NCBI GenBank assembly: GCA_013396995.1
Contig: VWZP01010489.1
Coordinates: 559,237-623,236, forward strand
DNA length: 64,000 bases
Source of the DNA: Dicaeum eximium
Taxonomy: Eukaryota; Chordata; Aves; Passeriformes; Dicaeidae
Direction: 5' to 3'
Part shown: positions 11,401-21,779 of the stretch, piece by piece
Layout: each line of letters opens with the position of its first letter
How positions within the stretch are numbered: the first letter of the stretch is position 1
Made by a program: the position numbers and the translations under genes
Notes under the pieces: model-generated
Told to the model about the DNA's origin: nothing
The model's database searches: none
Seen by the model: the letters and a program-made list of their open reading frames with translations, nothing else

Positions 11401-13801
11401 ATGCAGCTGTCTTTAGAGTGAAACGTGGCAGATCTTCAGCAGCACAGCTCAAGGCTGGAAAAAAGCATGGAATAACCCATGGAAGTTACAGAAGGGGGCT
11501 AAGAACAAAGAGATTATTGGTGAAATGAAAAGTTGGGCTGAACATAAGATTTTTGCTCTGCCATCAGAGCACAAAGAGTGGAGGAGGGTGCTCTTGGGTC
11601 CCTTGAGAAAATATTTCAATTCCTGCATTTTGCTCCTTTGCTCCTTCAGTTCCAAATCTCAAGGAAGGGCTCTGACAAAACTATCTCCATTGTGTGGGCA
11701 AGGAGAATCCCAGGATCCCTGAGGTTGGAAAAGCCCTCCCAGCCCATGGAGTCCCAGCTGTGCCCAATGCCCACCTTGTCCCCAGAGCCCTGAGTGCCAC
11801 CTCCAGGAATTGCTGGGACAGCTCCAGGGAGGGGCACTCCAAAGCTCCCCGTTCCAAACATGTATGAGGTAAAGGGAATACTAATGGTTAATATTCCTTT
11901 CTTCTTTTAAATTGCTTTGTAGTGAAAATTTATGTCTGACTCTGATTTCTGATGGAATATTCACAAAACCACAGAATCATTAAGCCTGGAAAAGACCTCC
12001 AAGATCATCACGTCCAGCTTTTGACTCTGTTGTGAAAATATGAACTTGACTTTCTGGGGGACAAATCTTTCAAAAGCATTAACTGTGCCCTAGGTGGAGC
12101 CTGGCAGCTCTGCCCCAGGTTAACACACCAGGCCAGATTTATCTATGGCACATAAATGAGCACATGCTCAGCAGTTCTGAACTGAAGACAGAATGCTGCA
12201 AAACTACTTGGACAGAAAAAGAGGTTGTTTTGCATTTCAGTCACAGAGATTTAAAGCAAAAATATATTTTCTTGTACTTAACGTATTTAAATACTGAGTT
12301 CAGTCAGTCCTACTTATCCAACAGGAGCCACTCAGGGTGTGATGGATAAATGTCCTGCCATGGCAGGTGCTATATTTAACCTCCTGACATACCTGGACTT
12401 AATGAGCACTGTATCATTGGAAAAGGACATTTCAATACATATTTGTGCCACCGTGTCTATTTTTAACCTACCACCAGTGAGCTCCTTCTCATTCTTTTCA
12501 CCCTTCCCCACAGCAAGGCTCCTCTGCCCCAGCACCTTTTGGTTTAATGTATGGAAATACTGTGGAGAGCATCTTTACCAAAAAAAAAAAAAATTAAGGG
12601 CTCGGTTGGACAAATGCAAAGGATTGTCTCCAAATTAAATATACATCTATTTCTCTGACTCCTCAATTTTTACAGCTGGCCAATCTTTTTTCTTCTGGAT
12701 GAAACCAGGCTAGGAGCACCGGCCTTGTTGGGGATTGGCTCTTCCCTTACAGACAAAAAGGTTTTTAGGAAAGGATACATATTGTAACAAGAATTCTACT
12801 TCTACTTCAGTGCTGCTCATCCCCTTTCTCCAAATATTAATAGAAAGCATCAGATCACACCAAATAATATTCCTGGGGGCAGAGAATCAAAGTGCTGTGA
12901 GTAAATCTCCTCCAGTGTCTTATCTTCAGGTTTATTTTTGATGCTGATGGGCTGATAGGGGCTGAGCAGCAGCAGAAGGCAGTGGCTGTGTTGTGTGTAA
13001 ACCAACCTCTCACTGTGCTGCTGCTGTGGCTCAAAAAGACTTTGCTGGAAGAGGAGGAATAGAGGAATATTGATATGATTGATATGGAACCAAAATCCAT
13101 TTTATGCTTCCCAATGTTCCTGGACAGAGAAGGAACTGTGGCCTCAATTGTTTGGGTATAGGCAGGCCCAAACTTTTTAGTATCAAAAGTGTCCCACCAG
13201 GATATTTCAAAGACTGACTCAAAAGACGATTCAAAGTAGGGAAAAAACACAAACAATCCCAAACTTAAAAGAATAAGAACAAGGTGCAAAATATTGGTTA
13301 ATTTTTTTCATTATAAGATTTGATAAAGCAAAGAGAAATCACATGAACAAATGCACCTCCAGCTGGTTGTAGAAACTTAAAAATTAGGTTAATATTTAAG
13401 CCCCCCAACACTGAGGATAGAAAATCAGTGTAAAAGATCCTGTATATTGACACAAGATATTCAGTGGGGCCATTAGCATGAGGAGAGTTCTCCTCACATG
13501 ACAGCATCTGTCACAGCCTCCCCTGTTCTTTACTTAGGGCCTTTGAGAATCCTAAAAGAAAATATTTATCCACAAGATGATGTCAAACAGCCTAATTTAT
13601 CTCCCCTGCTAATGTTCCCAAGACAGCCACAGGGTCTTAGACACGAGTGCTCATCAGAAAGAGGATACAGCAAAGGCAAATGTCCTTAAGAATTCAAAGC
13701 CAGCTCTGATTGTATTGATCAGATTTCCTAATGGGAGCTGGTGAGGGAAGCTGAGGTACAGCACCCAACTCAACATACTCAGGTTTTGGAATATTAATAT
13801 C
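8498..13801. other. Probable NEB 5' untranslated intron / upstream region
   Basis: 5.3 kb with no recognisable coding exon. It contains a short CR1 piece at about 11700-11860, a CR1 tail at 11965-12030 and a poly-A run near 12580. If the promoter at 13802-13945 is real, this is the first NEB intron and may hide a second noncoding exon that I could not identify. Confidence 0.5.
11700..12030 (-). mobile_element. Two short CR1 fragments, reverse orientation
   Basis: 11704-11860 carries GAGGTTGGAAAAGCCCTCCC and CCCAGAGCCCTGAGTGCCAC. 11970-12030 carries CACAGAATCATTAAGCCTGG and AAAAGACCTCCAAGATCATC. Both correspond to the complemented 3' end of avian CR1. Confidence 0.75.
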
Positions 13802-13945
13802 ACTTACTATAGATTAGGAAAAGAAGGTGAGGTTCTTCTCGAACCTTTTCTTCTTCCTGCTATTTATAAGACAAATAAACGTTTATATTTTTAGAACAGA
13901 GGTACAAATATCAGCTGTAAATGCCAACGAAAAGCCCTGATTGGC
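13802..13945 (-). promoter_or_regulatory. Candidate NEB muscle promoter and noncoding first exon
   Basis: Read on the minus strand, from upstream to downstream: a CCAAT box (GCCAATCAG, at 13940-13944), an E-box CAGCTG (13912-13917) and a TATA box TATAAATA (13868-13861). The TATA box overlaps a MEF2 consensus (13860-13869). About 60 bp further is a strong donor GTAAGT (13807-13802). Spacing fits a start near 13837 and an untranslated exon of about 30 nt, spliced to the start-codon exon 5.3 kb away. The combination suits a skeletal-muscle gene. The motifs are directly visible; their function is inference. Confidence 0.35.
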
Positions 13946-14124
13946 AGCCAGAGTTTCAGCTCTTACCCTGCCTCCCACACTTGTCCCCTTTGGATAAGCC
14001 TCTGCCTCACCACCCTGCAATAAAATAACACAGCTCTTTTATCTTTTAAAGACAAACTTTTTCATTCTTAGCACCATTTGGCAAAGCATTACAGTGAGAG
14101 ATATTACTGTATAAGCAGATTGAT

Positions 14125-14185
14125 CTGTTGAGGATTGTCCCATCCATGGGAGTGTCAAGGCCAGGTTGGATGAGGCTGGGAGCAG
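14125..14185 (+). mobile_element. Short CR1 fragment
   Basis: CATCCATGGGAGTGTCAAGG, CCAGGTTGGATGAGGC and GGGAGCAGCCTGG match the CR1 segment before the 3' tail. Confidence 0.6.
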
Positions 14186-16049
14186 CCTGGTTTACTACAC
14201 CACTGCACTGATGGCACTTTCTCCTCCCCAGGGTGGGTTATTGCTGAGGAAATACATTTCCTTCTTGGAATATTCCTTCTTGGAAGAAATTCCTTCTTGG
14301 TGCTCCCCCTCAGGTGCCCGCACACGGCTGTCCCACCCCAGCACCCCAAGTGCTGCTGCCATGAGGACACATTCTGGTTTTCTCACAACGTGCCAGCCTC
14401 ACATTTCACCTCAGTTTTTCAAACCTACTGGTTTCCATATCCTGCATCCTTCCCCCGGCTCCACACTGAACTCCTTACAGTGAATTTAAAGCAGAGTTGT
14501 TGTTTCTAACAGAACCAAGAAACCATAACCCAAGCCAGCTTCATTTCTCTCCCAGAGCACACTCAGATCATTTCATAAGTCTTCAATTTCTACCAAAGTA
14601 GGAAGGTTTCATGTGGGGTTGTACAGCCCAGCCAACTTTCCAGATCACCACCAAAGGGATGGATTAACACAGCTACAGCACAGAGGCATTCCCTGCTGTA
14701 AATGCTCTGGGGTGGAGGGACAGGGCTGAGCACTCCCTTTGAAACCATGAGCAGAGCATCACCTTCATTCTGCAATCACCTCTGCTGCTTTTCCAGTTCA
14801 GCCACTGCCCTGATGCTGCTGACACATGTTCGTGCCCTGTGTGAGAACAGAGGGAAGAAATCCAGTATTTACTCCCTAGGCCTCCATGCCTCTTTTCACC
14901 AAGGACATGTTTCATTCCAAGAGGGAACAAACTCTGAATACAAAGGTGTGATTGAGGTAAACTTGTAATTGAGTCCTTCTCACCTTTTTTCTCCTTGGGT
15001 AAGAGAAGGAAAAGTGTTACTATCCCTCTTCCCCATTCCAAGGGTTTTCCAATTAGTGCAGGGTTCATTTGTGGAGTTTCCAGTGAAATGGCCTCATGAT
15101 CCTCCCTGCCTCTGGATCCCTCTCCCTCCAAGCCCCTCTAACTCCCCTACCCTGCAGAGGAGTTCCCACAGTCTGTGGAAAATCAAACGTGCAGTTCATG
15201 GGCTCTGACAAGAATTGTCCAAAGATCACAGAAGCTGCTGCAAAAGAAGGTCAAGATTTAGATCAAATCTCAGTGAATCTACTCAAGAAATCCCAGAATA
15301 ACAAATTTTCCCACTGACAGACAATCCATGCACCTTCAGTCTCCTCACGCTGAAGGATGCTGAACCAGAGCTCACATCTGATGTCACAGCCTTTACCAAA
15401 CTGCAACCTGTGATTGAGACCCATTTTTAAAATATTCTCTCTCACTCTGCTGATTTAAAAGGAACATATTTATATGAAAGGTTCAGACACCTCTGACTGT
15501 AAAACAAGGGGGGAAAAGGCAACGTGCTTCACATTCCTGACTGGCATTGCTGGGGTGATATCTCATACCCTGAAATACAACCTGCAGTAGTCCATAAAAT
15601 ATTGACTGCTCGCTGGCCGTGGCCAGGAATACTCTGCAGCAGCAGTTCCCAGGGGCAGAATGCTCTGTGAAAGGTCACTAACACAGCACTGAGGTCACCA
15701 GCACAACAGCCACCAGGAGTAATTCTTCTCTGCACTATTATTAACAGCACCGAGCAGCCACAAGGAATCTGCTGGGCTCCCTCTGCTCTGCAATGGCTCC
15801 AGACAATAAACCCAGAAAATAAAACTTTGTTACTGCACCAATAAAGGGACATTTAATCACAACAAGGAACGATAACATCACAGATTACCTCCCCTCACTC
15901 ACTTGGCTCTGGGCAATGCCCTCCTAGGGGACATCTCCTCAGTGGGGCAACTGCAGGAGCTCCTGAGCCAGCAGAAACTTCTGCAAACTGCACTGACCCC
16001 ACTGACGTGCCACCAGTGACATGAACGGGGATCTTACCTGCATAACTCA
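14186..16049. other. Intergenic, nothing recognised
   Basis: Non-repetitive intergenic sequence between NEB and ARL5A. No splice-bounded coding block or named repeat was seen. Confidence 0.5.
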
Positions 16050-16440
16050 CACCAGGACAGCTGCAGCCAGGCTGGGAGAGCTGGGAATGTTCCCCTGGAG
16101 AAGGGAAGGCTCCAGGGAGAGCTCAGAGCCCTGCCAGGGCCTGAAGGGGCTCCAGGAGAGCTGGAGAGGGACTGGGGACAAGGGATGGAGGGACAGGACA
16201 CAGGGAATGGCTCCCAGTGCCAGAGGGCAGGGATGGATGGGATATTGGGAATTGGGAATTCCTGGCTGGGCTGGAATTCCCAGAGCAGCTGTGGCTGCCC
16301 CTGGATCCCTGGCAGTGCCCAAGGCCAGGTTGGAGCACCCTGGGACAGTGGAAGGTGTCCCTGCCCGTGGATGATGAAACTGGGTATCTTTACCAGGTCC
16401 CAGTAAACCATTCTATGATTCCATGATTCTGAGATTAACT
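16050..16440 (+). mobile_element. CR1 LINE 3' end, young-looking copy
   Basis: Runs from CAGGCTGGGAGAGCTGGGAA through GAGAGGGACTGGGGACAAGG, CAGCTGTGGCTGCCCCTGG and ATCCCTGGCAGTGCCCAAGG to the tail CATTCTATGATTCCATGATT. About 240 bp are nearly identical to the copy at 45025-45290. Confidence 0.9.
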
Positions 16441-16914
16441 CTAGGCCTTTGCTAAGCAAAGCTGTGGTCCTGCCCTCCCCCTCAGAGCCCAGCCCCTCCC
16501 CAGCCCCACACACCTCTGTGCACAGCCTCACTCAGTGCCACACACAGGGCTGCTCCCCTCTGTCTCCTTCATCTGCCCAAAATGACCCAGCCTTCTTCAT
16601 GCACTTCTTCTCTGCAATGAGGGACCAAGGGGGAAGAAACCTTAATTCATGAAATAGTTTTCATTTCCAGGAGTCTGGCAGACTTTCAGCTCTTTGAAAG
16701 CCGTTCCACGGGACGCTGAACCGCTGATGACTTCATGGGGCTTTTTATAAAGCGAGATAATGACAGTGGAGGGACAGAAGCAGCTGCACAATCCCCTGGC
16801 TGTGGCAGAGATGGCCCAAGCACCAGAGCCTGCAGCAAATCCTCACCCCACGGATGCCAGGAACAAGGTGCTCATGCACACCCTGGTTTCCAGGGAAGTG
16901 TGGGAAATGGATTT

Positions 16915-17370
16915 GTAGAGAGTTTTTGAGGCTTAATAGAAGCTTTACACCACATGTATTTGTGTGTAAACTTGGAGATAAAAAATGTTGACTTTAAAAT
17001 GTCATAGAATAGGACAAATGTTGTTGAGAGAGAAATAGAGCTAGAAAAAAGTTTTAAAATATAGCTTTACAAATAAGATTAGATACTTTAGAGAAATAGA
17101 ACTATAAAAGGTACATTATAATATAACTTACAAAGGGTAATTTTAGATAATGAGCTTTAAAGTATCTACAACATAGTGTAACAAAAAGCTGATAAGCTAA
17201 AAAACACTTATAGTGTTTTGTAATTAAAAAATAGTTAACTTCTAATTGCAATAGCATAGATTATAACATCTGTATTATCTCACCCTTCATATACAACTAA
17301 AAATAAAAATAAAAAGTTTTTAAAACACCTCTCAGTTGCCCCATCTCTGAGTCAGAAAAAAAAAAATCTA
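16915..17370. mobile_element. AT-rich island, possible LTR relic
   Basis: A sharply bounded 450-bp AT-rich segment begins TGTAGAGAGTTTTTGAGG and ends after AAATAAAAATAAAAAG. The change in base composition from the flanks suggests an insertion. I see no target-site duplication and no coding remnant, so the call is tentative. Confidence 0.25.
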
Positions 17371-18149
17371 GTCCAACAGGGAAGGAGACAACTCACCTTC
17401 CATGTGGGATTGTCTTGTGACAGGTCTGGAGCACATCCTTGGTGTCAGGGCTCCTGAAGGATGGGATGGTTTCATGCAATAATTCCCTTCACAACCTGAA
17501 AACCCAGTGTTGCTCTAACACAGGTTACACCACGTTGAACCTTTCAGTGCTGGAGATTCTCTGGCAAGAACAGCTTTGCTGGAAAGCACAGCAAAGATTA
17601 AAAACCCAATCTAACTCTTGCAGAAGTGTTGTTAATCCACAAATTTCTCAGCAACAAACATGGAACAAATATTTCTGTGTACTGATTTTTTTTGGCTGTG
17701 ACACTGCAAGTGAATAATTTTCAGGTTTGAATGGAGTTGTCCCTACAGTGACACAATTTTCCTGCTGTTGACAATCAGCAAAATGTTCTGTGTAAAAACA
17801 ACCCATCCCTTCACCATGGAGAAATACCAGAAAACACAAAAATGTCAAATTTACTGAAGGAGGGCTTTTTAAAAAAACAGAAACAGGATAGACTAAGGCA
17901 AGACTAAACAAGGCAGTCAGCAGACTGAACAAGGCACGGCAGGAGCCCAGTGAAACAGCACAAAATTGCTGTGACTGTCTGTGATAAAAGCTCATCCTAA
18001 GAGTTAAAACTAGCTTTAGGGGTTTACTGGTCTGTGAAACAGATCATTAAATTATTCCATCACGTTTATTGGGGCTCAGAGGTGACTGAGGTTTGGCAGC
18101 TCGTTCAGCTGCTGCTGCAGAGGCAGGATGATGGTCTGCAAAAACACCC

Positions 18150-18410
18150 AGGGAGAGATGGGCAGGGATAACCCCACAGCAGGGAGGAACAAGAGGAGGA
18201 AACGGCCTCAAGCTGTGCCAGGGGAGGGTCAGACTGGATATTGGGGAAAATTCCTTCATGGATGGGCTGTGCAGCCCGGGTAGGGGTGGAGCCCCCATCC
18301 CTGCAGGGATTTCACAGCCCTGTGGCACCTGGGACAGGGGCAGTGCTGGGGAGGGTTGGACTCAATGGTCTTGGAGGCTTTTCCCAACCCGGTGATTCTG
18401 TGATTCCTTG
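18150..18410 (+). mobile_element. CR1 LINE 3' end
   Basis: GCTGTGCCAGGGGAGGGTC, ACTGGATATTGGGGAAAATT, GTTGGACTCAATGGTCTTGG and the tail GTGATTCTGTGATTCC are the classic CR1 3' terminus. Confidence 0.9.
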
Positions 18411-18684
18411 CTCCACATACAAAGTTTTCCCGTGGTTGCCTTGTGTAACTGCAGTTCTAGGACAATTCTTTCCCCAGGCCCCACCCAGGTGATTGTGGTA
18501 CTACAGGGAAGGAGCGGGCAGGGGTTAGGCTGTACTGGCCTAAAGAATTTCATTCCCTTGGATATAGCAGAATAAAACTCTTCATTTGAAGTATTTGCTA
18601 ATAAAAAGGAGGATCCTGCCCCCATCTGGCCTCCGTGGAAGGGAGCAGCCTGAGGGGGAGCTGGAGCAAGAAATCGCAGATTCA

Positions 18685-18830
18685 TAGAGTTTCAAATCCT
18701 TCTTTGGAAGGGACTCACAGGGATCATCCAATCCAGCTCCTGGCCCTGCACAGGACAGCCACAAGAATCCCTCCCAGCACCTCTGGGAAGCCTGGCAGGA
18801 TGGGAACACCGAGTCCCCAGGCAGTCTGTG
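18685..18830 (-). mobile_element. CR1 LINE 3' fragment
   Basis: ATTCATAGAGTTTCAAATCC followed by GGAAGGGACTCACAGGGATC and ATCCAATCCAGCTCCTGG is the complemented CR1 tail. Confidence 0.8.
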
Positions 18831-19684
18831 TGCTCAGAAACAGTCAGGAATTCCAGGGTTGGATGCAGGTTGGATGGCAGGGAAGTGGGGACCATTGGAA
18901 CCTTCCTGGAGCAGCTCCAGTCCCGCCATCGCTTGTTTGGGATGCAGACGGGTCCCACTGTGCTGTGTCCTGGGAATATCGGCCCTGCCACCTGCCAGGG
19001 CATGGGAAGGGACCACAGTGCCCTCAGCAAGGCTGTGCCCACCCCCAGGAAACACAACAACAGCGGTTTCATTCCCTTTGCCTCCCTAAATCCCTGCCAC
19101 GCCCCAGGTTCTGTGACACTGCCAGGCAGAGACTCCTCTGACAGAATGACCCAGCCTCAGAGCTGGGCTGCCTCTTCCCCAGGGCTGGGAGGAGGAAAGG
19201 GGAGGGAAAACCCAATGGGCAAAATCCTGAGGGGCCTCTTGCTTTCAGAAAAGCAGAAACAAGGTTTCATTTTAAATCTGCAAGTAGCTGAAACCCAGAT
19301 ATCCTCCATCCCCCTCTCCCTGCTCCAGCCACCCTGTCCTTCCTTCACTGGGCTCTGCATGGAGCACTTGCTGCTGCTCCTAGCAGGAAAATCCTGCAAG
19401 AATGGGATTTTCCCACTTTATCTCAGTTAAAAGAGACCTAACTTACCAATATGCACAGTTTATGCATTATCCCAGCATTCTCTTGCAAACACCAGGAATG
19501 AATGGTCTCAACACGTGATGGAAAAATTGCTGTGCCTGGATTCAGGCTGCCCTTGTCCCCAGGATGGCAAAGAGGGGCTGCTCCTGCTCCTGTCCTTCCC
19601 AGGGAACAGTCCACACTGATGTCAGCACTCCAGGATTTTATCCTGCAGAAAAGGAAGCTCAGGGGGGACCTGAGTATTTTTATC

Positions 19685-19870
19685 TAGAACTTACCTGAAA
19701 GGAGGGTGCAGCCAGGTGGGGCTCAGGATCTGCTCCCAGGGAAACAAGGGATGAGAGGGAACAGCCTCAAGCTGTGCCAGGGGAGGGTTAAATTGGATAT
19801 TAGGGAAAATTTCTTCCTGGAAAGGCTTGTCCAGCCCTGGCACAGGGAGTGCCCATCCCTTTAGGGCAAT
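19685..19870 (+). mobile_element. CR1 LINE 3' fragment
   Basis: ACCTGAAAGGAGGGTGCAGC, CTCAAGCTGTGCCAGGGGAG and TTGGATATTAGGGAAAATTT match CR1 before its tail. The tail itself is missing. Confidence 0.88.
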
Positions 19871-20255
19871 TCAGACATTGGGATTTCTCAGGAAGATTTG
19901 CACATCAAGGACAGTTCAGGCCTTTCCTCCATTCATCACCTAAACCTGTTCACTGCAGCACCTTTGGCACCCCAGGCACGGTTGGTGTCCAAGAAATTCC
20001 CTGGCCAGCTCCACACAGACAGTTTGGTTTATTTGTTCTTTACACAGCTCTGATTTCCACCCATTACCCCATGTTTCAAAGCCAAACACACAAAAATGAC
20101 ACAACATCTGTGAGGATCCCACAGCACAAGGCCCTCCCTCAGAACTCTTCAACATTTACACTAAATCTTTATTTCTGTACAAAAATTTAGACACTTTTCA
20201 TTGTTCCCAAGGAAATTTGCATGACCTTTTTGCATGACCTCTTTACATGACCCCT

Positions 20256-20294
20256 ACATATATATATATATATACACACACATATATATATATT
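20256..20294. repeat. (TA)n/(CA)n microsatellite
   Basis: TA dinucleotides are interrupted by a short CACACA block and then continue as TA. Confidence 0.95.
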
Positions 20295-20924
20295 TGAAAC
20301 AGAAAAAAACCCTTCCAGTTCTGAAGAATTAAGCTAAAAACCATCAGAACTGAAAAATTAATGACAAGAATTAACTGTATTTATTGTCAATATTGTAGAC
20401 TATTCTATTGTAGCTTTACATGTATTTCATCCCCATATTATTATAAAAACATATTCAGAATAACTCAGTACAGACTGTGCAACAGGAGAGTAGCGACACA
20501 ACCTGTAATTTAAAAAGTGGTAATAGCATCAAGAAAGTATTAATTATTAAATTAATTTAAAATTGATTATTTAGAAAAACAACAATGAAGGAGAACTCAG
20601 CAGTCTTAACTTTTATACACTCAAGAAAAAGAGCCAAAAAGTAACATTTTCTGTTAAGAAGCCTATTCACAGTTCCATACACCAGGTGCAAAGCCCCAAG
20701 GAACGCACAGCTGGGCTAAACCAGACAAAAATAAAGTGTGAGAATGGTGGCTTCTCTTTTAATCACCTAATATTTAACTGGATTCCAAGGAAAACGAAAA
20801 GCAGTTTTCAGAAGTTATATCAAAGTCAAGGAATAACGGAGTTCAGAGGAACAGGCAGGAAAAGACCTGGCTTTAAGGCAGCTCAGCATTCCTTCACCCG
20901 CCACAAAAATGTCCCAGGAGAATC

Positions 20925-21085
20925 ACGGAATCCCAGCTTGGTTTGGGTTGGAAGGGACCTTAAAGATCATTTAATTCCAACTCCCTGCCATGGGAGGGAC
21001 ACCTCCCACTATCCCAGGCTGCTCCCAGCCCCATCCAGCCTGGCCTGGGGCACTGAGGGATCCAGGGGCAGCCACAGCAGCAGCA
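20925..21085 (-). mobile_element. CR1 LINE 3' fragment
   Basis: AATCACGGAATCCCAGCTTG, GTTGGAAGGGACCTTAAAGA, CTCCCACTATCCCAGGCTGC and GATCCAGGGGCAGCCACAGC are the complemented CR1 end. Confidence 0.88.
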
Positions 21086-21301
21086 CCAGAGGGGAGCTGC
21101 AGCCAGAGCCCACCCTGCTGGGAAAAGCTGTCCCAGAGGAAACAGCTCCAGGCAGCACAGCTGAAAGCGGAGGTGGAAGGATAAGGAATGTGCAAAGGCA
21201 TTTTGGCATCTCCTACAGCATCCCAACAGGGGGTTTGCTGCAATTCCTTATTCCTCAGAACTCTGAGAACTCGGCCTGTCCGTGCGTTATCTACAGGGAG
21301 G

Positions 21302-21592
21302 TCATTCCATGGGATCACCCCATGGATACAGCTGGGAGGGACCCAAGGTTATTCCATGGGATCACCCCTTGGATACAGCTGGGAAGGACCCAAGGTTATT
21401 CCATGTCATCACCCCATGGATACAGCTGGGAGGGACACAAGGAGATTATTCCATGGGATCACCCCATGGATACAGCTACTGCAGCTGGGAAGGACCCAAG
21501 GTTATTCCATGGGATCACCCCACGGATAGAGCTGGGAAGGACCAGGTTATTCCATGGCATCACCCCATGGATACAGCTACCAAGCAGCCCCA
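21302..21592. repeat. 47-bp minisatellite, 6 copies
   Basis: Units start at 21302, 21349, 21396, 21446, 21502 and 21547 (45-56 bp). Each holds ATTCCATGGGATCACCCCAT followed by GGATACAGCTGGGAAGGACC. It keeps a long plus-strand reading frame open, which is a by-product of the repeat and not evidence for a gene. Confidence 0.93.
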
Positions 21593-21644
21593 GATCCCCA
21601 CCCAGGGCTGGTGGGGCTGCAGGCTGGGCAGGAACAGCCTTTAC

Positions 21645-21775
21645 ACAACCCCAGGATCCCGAGGCTGGAAAAGCCCTCCAAGGTCACCGAGTCCAACCTG
21701 TGCCCGACCCTCCCCAGGACCCAGACCCGAGCACTGAGTGCCACATCCAGCCCATCAACACAAAACTGGGAATTT
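21645..21775 (-). mobile_element. CR1 LINE 3' fragment
   Basis: CCGAGGCTGGAAAAGCCCTC, CAAGGTCACCGAGTCCAACC and GCACTGAGTGCCACATCCAG match the complemented CR1 end. Confidence 0.75.
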
Positions 21776-21779
21776 GATC

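Noticed and set aside
20686..21777. 363-codon plus-strand ORF, longest in the window
   Set aside because: Built from a CR1 fragment, the 47-bp minisatellite and a second CR1 fragment. It does not resemble any protein.
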